Part shown: positions 1-5,133 of the stretch, piece after piece
How positions within the stretch are numbered: the first letter of the stretch is position 1
Layout of the letters: every line of letters begins with the position of its first letter
DNA from: Pseudomonadota bacterium
GTDB lineage: Bacteria; Desulfobacterota; Syntrophobacteria; Syntrophobacterales; Syntrophobacteraceae
Direction: 5' to 3'
Assembly: GCA_023442755.1 (NCBI GenBank)
Contig: JAEZXS010000387.1
Location: forward strand, 1 to 7,492
Length of the DNA stretch: 7,492 nt
The notes under the pieces: generated by a model
Seen by the model: the letters and a program-made list of their open reading frames with translations, nothing else
What the model was told of the DNA's origin: nothing
The model's database searches: none
Program-made: the position numbers and the translations under genes

Positions 1-185
1 GGGTAAGAAGCCCGGAAGACATTCGCCGGATAATCCAGAAAATCGCGTTCCTGGTCGAAAAAGAGACGCTGCCGACCGACTTTACGCGCTTTCGGAGCAT
101 GGCCGAAAGAAGGGGGCATATCGGTGAATTGAGCAAGGAGCAGGCTGCCGCAATCGGAGCACTGTTCAAGCTGCTGCCGATATAA
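1..185 (+). CDS. 3' end of an unrecognised protein gene (partial)
   Basis: An open frame enters from the left edge (first full codon at 3) and ends at TAA 183-185, leaving about 60 C-terminal residues. The visible part is rich in charged and helical residues (starting VRSPEDIRRIIQKIAFLVEK, ending AAAIGALFKLLPI) and has no membrane segment, Cys or motif I can name. Codon use resembles the confident genes nearby, with G or C favoured at third positions, so I take it as real coding sequence. It converges on hslO with only 8 bases between the two stop codons and no hairpin in the gap, so any terminator must lie inside the opposing genes. Function unknown; the missing N-terminal part is needed to name it. 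Confidence 0.6.
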   Translation, partial: VRSPEDIRRIIQKIAFLVEKETLPTDFTRFRSMAERRGHIGELSKEQAAAIGALFKLLPI

Positions 186-193
186 TCCAAACG

Positions 194-1069
194 CTAGTGG
201 AGCTCCCCGATAAGCCCGTTCACCTCTTCCCGGCTGAACGCATAGACTTCCCGGCAGAATTCGCAGGTGACTTCAATGGCCTCTTCCCTCTCGATCATCG
301 CGTTCAGTTCATCTCGCCCCAGGGAAACCAAGGCGTTGGTCACTCTTTCCCTGCCGCACGAGCACTTGAATGAAAGCGACCGTTTCTCGAGGAAATCCAG
401 GGGAATTCCGGAGAAAATCCGATCGAGCAATTCTTCGGGCGTCCCGCCGGTGCGCAGAAGCTCCGTTATTGGCGGCATCGTCTGAATCTGGCCGGTCAAC
501 CGGTCGATCACCTCGTCGTCGGAGGGTGGAAGCGACTGCACCAGGAATCCGCCCGACGCCGATATTACTCCATTGGTTTCGACGTAGACGCCCAACCCCA
601 CCGCTGAGGGAATCTGTTCGGACTCTGTCAGGTAAAATGCCAGGTCCTCGGCAATCTCGCTGGTGTAGAGCTGCACGGTGCCGCGATAGGGCTCTTTCAT
701 CCGAAGATCTTTGGTTACGGTAAGAAAGCCCGCCCGGCCGAGAGCCCCGGCCACATCGAACTTGCCGTTTCGCGACGGCAGATCGGCGCTGCGATCTCCA
801 ACCGTCCCCCGGACCGTCCCGTCGCTGTCCGCCTCCACCAGGATTTTCCTCAAAGGACCGTTTCCCTCGAATTTAAGCGCCACCCGCTGCCCGGTTTTCA
901 GAAGCGCCCCCATCAGGGCGCCACCCGTAAGAGCCCGCCCCAGGGCGGCAATGGCCGTGGGCGAGGTGCCCTGCTTCAAGCTCACTTCGTTGACGAGCCG
1001 GGTTGTTACGCAAGCCAGGCCTCGCACGTGGCCTTTTCTGGTAACGGCTCGAACCAGATAATCTTCCAT
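194..1069 (-). CDS. hslO: Hsp33 redox-regulated holdase chaperone
   Basis: Encodes a 291-residue cytoplasmic Hsp33, the usual family length. In this family the reduced protein binds zinc through four C-terminal cysteines and is inactive; oxidants such as hypochlorite or peroxide with heat release the zinc, form disulfides and unfold the linker, creating an ATP-independent holdase that keeps unfolding proteins soluble. The sequence shows the N-terminal core (residues about 1-230, with the RALTGGALMGALLK stretch near 45-58) and the zinc site CSC at 236/238 and CEFC at 269/272, the same Cys-X-Cys and Cys-X-X-Cys arrangement as in E. coli Hsp33. Start: ATG at 1069 preceded by GAGGGG (1080-1075) at good spacing. 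It appears to be a single-gene unit. I found no convincing promoter upstream. Confidence 0.96.
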   Translation of the reverse strand: MEDYLVRAVTRKGHVRGLACVTTRLVNEVSLKQGTSPTAIAALGRALTGGALMGALLKTGQRVALKFEGNGPLRKILVEADSDGTVRGTVGDRSADLPSRNGKFDVAGALGRAGFLTVTKDLRMKEPYRGTVQLYTSEIAEDLAFYLTESEQIPSAVGLGVYVETNGVISASGGFLVQSLPPSDDEVIDRLTGQIQTMPPITELLRTGGTPEELLDRIFSGIPLDFLEKRSLSFKCSCGRERVTNALVSLGRDELNAMIEREEAIEVTCEFCREVYAFSREEVNGLIGELH

Positions 1070-1422
1070 AAAAACCCCTCAAGTCCGAATCGAATATCTC
1101 ACCCCCCGGCTTTGCCGACGGCTTCCAGGCATGAGCGCCTGAAAGGGACCGAAACCATTTCGTCAATCAGGCGCAAGCATGCTCCCGGGTTGGGTTTGGA
1201 ACCAGGCAGTGAGTTTTTAGTCGCTGTCTGAAGATTTGAAAAGCAAATTCCTGCAAGTATCGAACCCTGTCCCCCGGCATAGCTCAGGGCGAGGTTTCAT
1301 CCTCACTCGCCTTAACCTTTGCAGGCGCTCCCTGAGAAAAAGATACATGGAATGTATGCCATGGATTTTCCTATTGTGTAATCACAAATCAGGATGCCTT
1401 CAATGAAATTTCCGCTTTATCC
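1070..1422. other. Intergenic region between hslO and the ilvB promoter, with several dyads
   Basis: No credible gene lies here; the frames that cross it have no family match or ribosome binding site. Symmetric elements are visible. One is a nested structure with outer arms 1283-1289 (CTCAGGG) and 1330-1336 (CCCTGAG) and an inner stem 1288-1293 (GGCGAG) with 1306-1311 (CTCGCC). The two stems share bases 1288-1289, so they are partly alternative. A second is ATACAT-GGA-ATGTAT (1343-1357), overlapped by CATGG/CCATG (1346-1350, 1359-1363). A third is TTGTG-TAAT-CACAA (1374-1387), about 35 bases before the -35 box of the ilvB leader. The last two are placed where an activator or repressor could sit, but I cannot assign a regulator. 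Confidence 0.5.
1374..1387. promoter_or_regulatory. Possible operator dyad upstream of the ilvB leader promoter
   Basis: A perfect inverted repeat TTGTG-TAAT-CACAA ends 35 bases before the -35 hexamer at 1423. The half-sites resemble those of CRP/FNR-type and Rex regulators, but the spacer is only 4 bases where those proteins need 6 to 8, so it is not a standard site for either. Short palindromes do occur by chance in AT-rich DNA. The position suits an upstream regulator; identity unknown. Confidence 0.25.
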
Positions 1423-1449
1423 TTGACATGGCCTGCGTTTGTGCATAAT
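1423..1449 (+). promoter_or_regulatory. Sigma70-type promoter of the ilvB leader transcript
   Basis: A perfect -35 hexamer TTGACA (1423-1428) is followed, after 15 bases, by CATAAT (1444-1449), with TG immediately upstream of it at 1442-1443, similar to an extended -10. The spacer is shorter than the preferred 17. Transcription would begin near 1456, placing about 40 bases before the leader peptide start codon and giving an attenuated RNA of about 210 bases. This also argues against a longer leader ORF from the in-frame ATG at 1448, which would lie upstream of the predicted transcript start. Confidence 0.6.
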
Positions 1450-1495
1450 GGTGAGGCTCTTTTGTATATTAACCGGTCGAAAGGACCTAGACTGT

Positions 1496-1597
1496 ATGCG
1501 GCGCGAAACCTGCCCCCGGATTTCCATTATCTCCGGCATCCATGTCATTATCGGCATGGTAATGGTGATTATTATCGTCACCGCTTTCGCACCGTAA
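1496..1597 (+). CDS. Ile/Val-rich leader peptide of the ilvB attenuator
   Basis: A 33-codon ORF from ATG 1496 to TAA 1595-1597 with AAAGGA (1480-1485) ten bases upstream. Of 33 residues, 9 are Ile and 4 Val, none Leu; they are concentrated in residues 9-19 (ISIISGIHVII) and 21-28 (MVMVIIIV). This is the hallmark of ilv operon leader peptides such as IlvL of enterobacteria, in which ribosome stalling at branched-chain codons senses charged tRNA levels. The stop codon overlaps the 5' arm of the antiterminator (1582-1595), exactly where a ribosome finishing translation would block it. The product is expected to have no function beyond its translation. An in-frame ATG at 1448 exists but lacks a good ribosome binding site and lies at the predicted -10. 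Ile/Val sensing is inferred from composition and position. Confidence 0.88.
   Translation: MRRETCPRISIISGIHVIIGMVMVIIIVTAFAP
1498..1595 (+). promoter_or_regulatory. Attenuator 1:2 (pause/protector) pairing
   Basis: Segment 1 (1498-1508, GCGGCGCGAAA), at the very start of the leader ORF, is complementary to segment 2 (1585-1595, TTTCGCACCGT): ten of eleven positions pair, counting one G-U, with a single A-C mismatch at 1591/1502. In classical attenuators this hairpin forms when the leader is not translated and leaves segment 3 free to make the terminator, shutting the operon off. A smaller local stem, GGTGA (1564-1568) with TCACC (1578-1582), could also act as a pause hairpin. The pairing is read directly from the sequence; the role is inferred. 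Confidence 0.65.
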
Positions 1598-1645
1598 CGG
1601 GAAAAACCATAGTCAGAACTATCATCCCCCGACGGTGCGAAGGCG
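1582..1645 (+). promoter_or_regulatory. Attenuator antiterminator (2:3) helix
   Basis: Bases 1582-1595 pair without interruption with 1632-1645 (14 pairs, one G-U), and after a two-base bulge 1598-1601 (CGGG) can pair with 1628-1631 (CCCG), giving 18 pairs in all. The 3' arm contains most of the left arm of the intrinsic terminator, so the two structures cannot coexist. A ribosome stalled on the early Ile codons (1520-1552) would leave the 5' arm free and allow read-through into ilvB; a ribosome reaching the stop codon covers that arm and lets the terminator form. Confidence 0.8.
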
Positions 1646-1664
1646 CCGGCGGGGGATTTTTTTT
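1624..1664 (+). terminator. Intrinsic terminator of the ilvB attenuator
   Basis: A strong rho-independent terminator: outer stem ATCCCCCG (1624-1631) with CGGGGGAT (1650-1657), one A/G mismatch (1632/1649), inner stem CGGTGC (1633-1638) with GCGCCG (1643-1648), tetraloop GAAG, and a run of eight T (1657-1664). It ends 36 bases before the ilvB ribosome binding site and lies between the leader peptide and the structural gene, so its purpose must be conditional termination. Confidence 0.92.
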
Positions 1665-1714
1665 GCCTCCGCTGTCAGCCGTTCCCATCGCGGTGAGGAG
1701 AAGGAGGCCCATTT

Positions 1715-3430
1715 ATGCAACACCTTTCCGGAGCCCAAATCATCGTCGAACTGTTGGAACGTCAGGGCATCCGCATCGTTTCCGGAATTCCAGGAGGGGG
1801 CAACCTGCCCCTGTATGACGCTCTTTCGCGGAGCGGCAAAATCCATCACGTGCTCGCCCGACACGAGCAGGGGGCAGGCTTCATCGCCCAGGGGATGGCA
1901 CGCGTTACCGGCCGCCCCCAGGTATGTATCGCAACTTCCGGACCGGGCGTAACCAACATCCTCACGGCCATCGCCGACGCAAAACTCGATTCCATTCCGC
2001 TCGTCTGTATCGCCGGCCAGGTGCCGCGCTCCATGATCGGAACCAGCGCGTTTCAGGAAGTCGACACGTACCGGCTGAGCCTTCCGATAACCAAGAAGAG
2101 CTTTAAAGCCGGGTCGGCATCGGAACTGCTGCAGATTATCCCCGATGCTTTCCGCATCGCAGCCTCAGGCAGGCGCGGGCCGGTTTTGATCGATGTGCCC
2201 AGAGACGTTCAGGCCGAAACCGTTGACGTAGAGGCATGGCCGGCGCCGGGAGAACCCGATCCGGCTCCCGCTTTCCCGGCAGAGGACGTTTTGCCGGCCG
2301 TGGAAGCCATCAATGCGGCAAAGCGCCCCATCCTTTTTCTCGGAGGCGGGGTGATCCACGCGGATGCCGGCCGGCTCGCGGTTCTCCTTGCGAAAAAAGC
2401 CTCTATCCCTGTTGCGACCAGCCTGATGGGGCTCGGGGCCATACCTTCCTACCATCCCCTTTGCCTGGGGCTTATCGGCATGCATGCCGCGGTATATACC
2501 AACATGGCGCTCGAAGAGTGCGACCTGCTCATTTCGGCCGGAGTGCGTTTCGATGACAGGGCGACCGGCAAGCTGGCGGAGTTCTGCCCCCAGGCGAAGG
2601 TTATTCACATAGACATCGACCCCGGTGAGATCGGCCGGCTCAAAACGGCCCACATCGGCATCACCGGGGATATTGGTGAAGTCCTGGATACGATCCTGCC
2701 GATGGTGAAGGATTCTTCGCGGGAAGAATGGCTGGCCCGAATTGAAGTGTTGAAGAGAGCATACCCCCTGCCCTTCCCCCCGGATGGGAATCTCGACGCT
2801 CCTTACGGCCTCATACGCGAAACGGCCAGGCTGCTGGGCGATGAAGCCATCGTGGCTACTGATGTGGGGCAGCACCAGATGTGGACGGCACAGGCGTATC
2901 CCTTTCAAAGATCGAGGCAGTGGCTGACCTCGGGAGGGCTCGGGACGATGGGGTTCGGTGTTCCGGCAGCGATCGGGGCCGCATTGTGTTCGCCCGAGCG
3001 TCCTGTTGTGTGCTTCAGTGGGGACGGAAGCCTGATGATGAACATTCAGGAGCTTGCGACTGCCGTTCAGGAAGGTGTTAACGTAAAGATCGTGGTTTTC
3101 GACAATCGCTGCCTCGGGCTGGTGAGGCAGCAGCAAGATCTTTTTTTCGAAAAAAGGCTATTTGCCTGCAACTTCGACTATCCGGCCGACTTTACGCGCA
3201 TAGCCGAAGGATTCGGCATGCGGGCTTACGATCTGGAGGCAAGCGAAAATCCCATGGACACTTTCGCCCGAGCCCTCAGGACAAATGGGCCGTGCCTTAT
3301 CCGCTCACAAATCGACAGGGATGAAAAAGTTTATCCCATGGTACCGCCGGGTGAACCCAACAGGTGCATGCTGAATGGTGTAAATGCAGCATTACATGAG
3401 GTGAGAACGAATGAAAAACCGGATGTATGA
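1715..3430 (+). CDS. ilvB: Acetohydroxyacid (acetolactate) synthase large subunit, AHAS I type
   Basis: A 571-residue ThDP-dependent enzyme that condenses two pyruvates to 2-acetolactate (valine, leucine, pantothenate) or pyruvate with 2-oxobutyrate to acetohydroxybutyrate (isoleucine); cytoplasmic, also FAD-binding. It starts at ATG 1715 with an ideal AAGGAGG (1701-1707). Visible parts are the pyrimidine-binding domain (about 4-165) with GIPGG near 24-28 and catalytic Glu51 in RHEQGA; the central FAD domain (about 190-325, GGGVI at 210-214 and RFDDRATGK at 278-286); and the ThDP pyrophosphate domain (about 380-545) with GDGS at 436-439 and Asn464 as the metal ligand. Blocks such as WTAQAYP, RQWLTSGGLGTMGFG and EKVYPMVPPG follow E. 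coli IlvB closely. Gln473 takes the place of the Trp that gives AHAS II its 2-oxobutyrate preference, as in AHAS I. The C-terminal tail is about 15 residues longer than in E. coli, and no ilvN follows. Expression is probably attenuator-controlled. Confidence 0.96.
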   Translation: MQHLSGAQIIVELLERQGIRIVSGIPGGGNLPLYDALSRSGKIHHVLARHEQGAGFIAQGMARVTGRPQVCIATSGPGVTNILTAIADAKLDSIPLVCIAGQVPRSMIGTSAFQEVDTYRLSLPITKKSFKAGSASELLQIIPDAFRIAASGRRGPVLIDVPRDVQAETVDVEAWPAPGEPDPAPAFPAEDVLPAVEAINAAKRPILFLGGGVIHADAGRLAVLLAKKASIPVATSLMGLGAIPSYHPLCLGLIGMHAAVYTNMALEECDLLISAGVRFDDRATGKLAEFCPQAKVIHIDIDPGEIGRLKTAHIGITGDIGEVLDTILPMVKDSSREEWLARIEVLKRAYPLPFPPDGNLDAPYGLIRETARLLGDEAIVATDVGQHQMWTAQAYPFQRSRQWLTSGGLGTMGFGVPAAIGAALCSPERPVVCFSGDGSLMMNIQELATAVQEGVNVKIVVFDNRCLGLVRQQQDLFFEKRLFACNFDYPADFTRIAEGFGMRAYDLEASENPMDTFARALRTNGPCLIRSQIDRDEKVYPMVPPGEPNRCMLNGVNAALHEVRTNEKPDV

Positions 3431-3485
3431 CAAAGCCAGGCATTGCGGCGTGGATTATTCGGAGGCCAAACAGACTGAAAACTAA
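3411..3485 (+). CDS. Possible 24-residue ORF overlapping the end of ilvB
   Basis: ATG 3411 to TAA 3483-3485, overlapping the last 20 bases of ilvB in another frame, with GAGG (3398-3401) nine bases upstream. The product (MKNRMYDKARHCGVDYSEAK plus QTEN) matches nothing I know and bears no resemblance to the start of IlvN, the small subunit that follows ilvB in E. coli. The overlap and ribosome binding site suggest translational coupling, so it may be a real small protein, a truncated remnant of a former downstream gene, or chance. Confidence 0.25.
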   Translation: MKNRMYDKARHCGVDYSEAKQTEN

Positions 3486-3766
3486 ACCCTGGCCGGAACA
3501 TCGCTGGCATTGTCGAATTCTTTCCTGCCTTTGGCAGCGGGCGCCGATATCAGGCTTTTCATCGGTTCCTCGTTCAGGCCGGTGTTGAACCCGATATTGA
3601 AATGGGCCTGCTGCCTGGAGTTGACTGGGCTTGGCCAGGGTGGAAATGCCTGCACATGTAATGTCGGAATATCCTTGGCGGGAAGCGCCGAGTAAAACGG
3701 CGCCAATACTTCACCAGCCCTGCCAATACGCTTGTTTTCCCACACCGGCACATCCCTGTCCGGCAT
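3482..3766 (-). CDS. Weak candidate for a hypothetical 94-residue protein
   Basis: An open frame from ATG 3766 to TAG 3482-3484, with AGGAC six bases before the start. Third codon positions lean to G and C much as in neighbouring genes, which is why I list it. The product is Pro- and Ala-rich (for example AFPPWPSPVNSRQQAHFNIG) with no motif, signal peptide or membrane segment that I recognise, and another minus-strand frame overlaps it. Its stop codon abuts that of the 24-residue ORF at the end of ilvB. It could be a real lineage-specific protein, a decayed gene or noise. Confidence 0.22.
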   Translation of the reverse strand: MPDRDVPVWENKRIGRAGEVLAPFYSALPAKDIPTLHVQAFPPWPSPVNSRQQAHFNIGFNTGLNEEPMKSLISAPAAKGRKEFDNASDVPARV

Positions 3767-4126
3767 AACAGTCCTGCCAAGCAGGATTTGTCCTGATTTT
3801 CAGGACAAGCTGCATCAACTCCGTATTCTTCCTGATTACAAAGATTTACGGCAGCTGATCTCCCGGCTCGCGGGCGCCGACAACCGGGCAATTTTAGTGC
3901 CTGAGCAGCGAGATTCGTCTCCATTTCCAGGACATAGCCTCTCTTTCCCTGAATCCCTGCCGTGTCAAAGCTCTCCCAACTGCCTTCAAATCTTCACCCG
4001 TGGCCGATCCATAGGCTTTGGTACAGAGTTTGCCTAAGCATCGAAGCACTTGCAACGAGAGGAATCAAGAGATCGATTGGAAGATAAATCATCAAGTTAA
4101 AGGACAAATCGAGAGAAGGGTTAGCG
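3486..4126. other. Gene-poor interval between ilvB and the 80-residue orphan gene
   Basis: Apart from the weak 94-codon frame, nothing here is convincingly coding. Tandem hairpins at 3772-3808 are the clearest structure. A minus-strand frame without ATG covering roughly 3890-4065 has protein-like composition (for example KAYGSATGEDLKAVGRALTR) but ends at a stop near 3893 and lacks a clear start, so it could be the remnant of a degraded gene. There is no T-run terminator close after ilvB. Confidence 0.4.
3772..3808. repeat. Two adjacent perfect hairpins
   Basis: TCCTGC-CAA-GCAGGA (3772-3786, six-pair stem) is followed one base later by TTGTCCTGA-TTT-TCAGGACAA (3788-3808, nine-pair stem). Both have three-base loops and share the core TCCTG/CAGGA. 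No T tract follows on the plus strand, so neither is a canonical intrinsic terminator. The arrangement resembles REP-type palindromic units or a structured RNA end, but I cannot see other copies in this window. Confidence 0.5.
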
Positions 4127-4369
4127 ATGGTAAAAGTAGCACTTCAGATGGAAAACGGTGAAACGGTCGAACTCGAAATCAGCGAACACGATCACATCTT
4201 CTGGCAGATCGCAGACGGGAAACGGGAAGAAAAGGGCTATTACGCCTGGAACGAACTGGAAAGCGATCTGGCCGAAGGAATGTCCTGCGTCGGGCGAAAA
4301 ATCGTGGATGCAGTCCAGGTGTGGAAGGACAACTTTCTGATCGCGGCTTCGAAAATCATGGCAGCATAA
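4127..4369 (+). CDS. Small acidic protein of unknown function (80 residues)
   Basis: ATG 4127 follows GAAGGG (4115-4120) at six bases and the frame ends at TAA 4367-4369. I do not recognise the family. The protein is soluble and acidic (15 Asp/Glu against 8 Lys/Arg), with three Trp (26, 41, 66), one Cys (54), no signal peptide and no transmembrane segment. The first 20 residues alternate in a beta-strand-like way (VKVALQMENGETVELEISE), and the last 30 look helical. It stands alone, convergent with osmC, so the neighbours say little about its role. The good ribosome binding site and normal codon use support a real gene. Confidence 0.72.
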   Translation: MVKVALQMENGETVELEISEHDHIFWQIADGKREEKGYYAWNELESDLAEGMSCVGRKIVDAVQVWKDNFLIAASKIMAA

Positions 4370-4399
4370 GGTGAAGCGATCTCTTTGCCTGCGAGGGAG

Positions 4400-4441
4400 C
4401 GACTCCCCGTCTCCCGCAACAGGAATCGGTGCGGGGAGTCG
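4400..4441. terminator. Hairpin between the convergent orphan gene and osmC
   Basis: A perfect ten-pair, GC-rich stem CGACTCCCCG (4400-4409) with CGGGGAGTCG (4432-4441) encloses a 22-base loop, flanked by further complementary GCGATC (4376-4381) and GATCGC (4441-4446). It sits about 30 bases after the orphan gene stop and about 75 bases beyond the osmC stop. Neither strand has a T tract next to it, so it may be a weak bidirectional terminator or an mRNA 3'-end stabilising structure. Confidence 0.4.
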
Positions 4442-4517
4442 ATCGCATCGCAGTCATACCCTTGGCATTTCAGCTGTATATTTCAGTGCCTCGGCTCAAA
4501 ATTCCGTCGACACAGTA

Positions 4518-4949
4518 CTAGTCAACCAGGCTGGCATCCAGGGTGATCGCGGCATTGAACAGCTTGGAAACGGGACACCCGGCTTTGGCCATGTTCGTAA
4601 GCTTTTCGAAATTTGCCCGGTCGATACCCGGAATCTTTGCCTTGAGGGTCAGATTGATCGTCGTTATGGCAAATCCCCCCTCCACCTGCTCCAGCGTGAC
4701 CTTGGCGGCAGCTTCCATCTTTTCGGCGGTAAAACCTGCTTCGCCCAGAATAAGCGAAAGGGCCATGGCGAAGCAGCCGGCGTGTGCGGCCCCGATCAGT
4801 TCTTCGGGGTTTGTACCCGGCTTATCCTCGAACCTGGCCGCAAAGCCGTACGGATAGTCCTTCAATGCTCCACTCTGTGTCGAAACCGTCCCCCTGCCAT
4901 CTTTTAGCCCGCCCTGCCACACCGCGGAACCGCGTCTGACCATCTTCAT
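4518..4949 (-). CDS. osmC: OsmC family peroxiredoxin (organic hydroperoxide reductase)
   Basis: A 143-residue cytoplasmic thiol peroxidase that reduces organic hydroperoxides, the same length as E. coli OsmC. I start at ATG 4949 because GGAGGG (4960-4955) lies five bases upstream; the frame opens earlier, but the extra 22 residues have no counterpart in E. coli OsmC. In this numbering the peroxidatic Cys59 lies in AAHAGCFAMALS and the resolving Cys125 in AKAGCPVS, with Arg39 and Glu49 (GTNPEELIGAAHAG) completing the active site; all match E. coli positions. Blocks GTVSTQSG and YPYGF also support OsmC rather than Ohr. In this family the reductant is often dihydrolipoamide-based. Single-gene unit, probably expressed from the promoter near 5106-5133. 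Confidence 0.95.
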   Translation of the reverse strand: MKMVRRGSAVWQGGLKDGRGTVSTQSGALKDYPYGFAARFEDKPGTNPEELIGAAHAGCFAMALSLILGEAGFTAEKMEAAAKVTLEQVEGGFAITTINLTLKAKIPGIDRANFEKLTNMAKAGCPVSKLFNAAITLDASLVD

Positions 4950-5105
4950 CCGAACCCTCCATTGAAAAGAGTGAATCCACCTCAGCACCTGCACAGAAAA
5001 AGAACTGCGCCGCATCGGCGGCCCCGGTATGCCGAAGTCCGCCGGTGAATAGAACTGCTATGACCGGCATGTATTGATTGTGGAGTGAGTCTGTTCCCGG
5101 CTTGG

Positions 5106-5133
5106 ATAATATGACCTGTTTTTTCGAAATCAA
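5106..5133 (-). promoter_or_regulatory. Probable promoter of osmC
   Basis: Read on the minus strand, TTGATT (5133-5128) and TATTAT (5111-5106) are separated by 16 bases, a good sigma70-like match. Transcription from it would give a 5' leader of about 150 bases before the osmC start. The frames in that leader look non-coding. Nothing identifies a stress regulator. Confidence 0.45.

Noticed and set aside
1276..1337. tRNA-like start: GGCATAGCTCAGGGCGAGG resembles a tRNA D-arm.
   Set aside because: No T-arm (GGTTCGA-like), anticodon arm or matching acceptor stem follows within tRNA distance.
1374..1387. CRP or Rex binding site.
   Set aside because: The half-sites fit in part but the spacer is four bases, too short for either; kept only as an unassigned dyad.
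1448..1597. Longer leader peptide starting at the in-frame ATG 1448.
   Set aside because: The ATG lies at the predicted -10 box and has no ribosome binding site; ATG 1496 has AAAGGA upstream.
1423..1818. 131-codon plus-strand frame covering the ilvB leader.
   Set aside because: It starts in the -35 box, runs through the terminator hairpin and into ilvB in another frame, and its product looks random. The Ile/Val-rich frame from 1496 explains the region better.
2165..3136. 323-codon minus-strand frame inside ilvB.
   Set aside because: Antisense shadow of a confidently identified gene; no family resemblance.
4371..4907. 178-codon plus-strand frame opposite osmC.
   Set aside because: Antisense to osmC, with no ribosome binding site and no recognisable domain.
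4950..5015. Upstream extension of osmC by 22 residues.
   Set aside because: The extra residues have no counterpart in E. coli OsmC, and the ribosome binding site fits ATG 4949.
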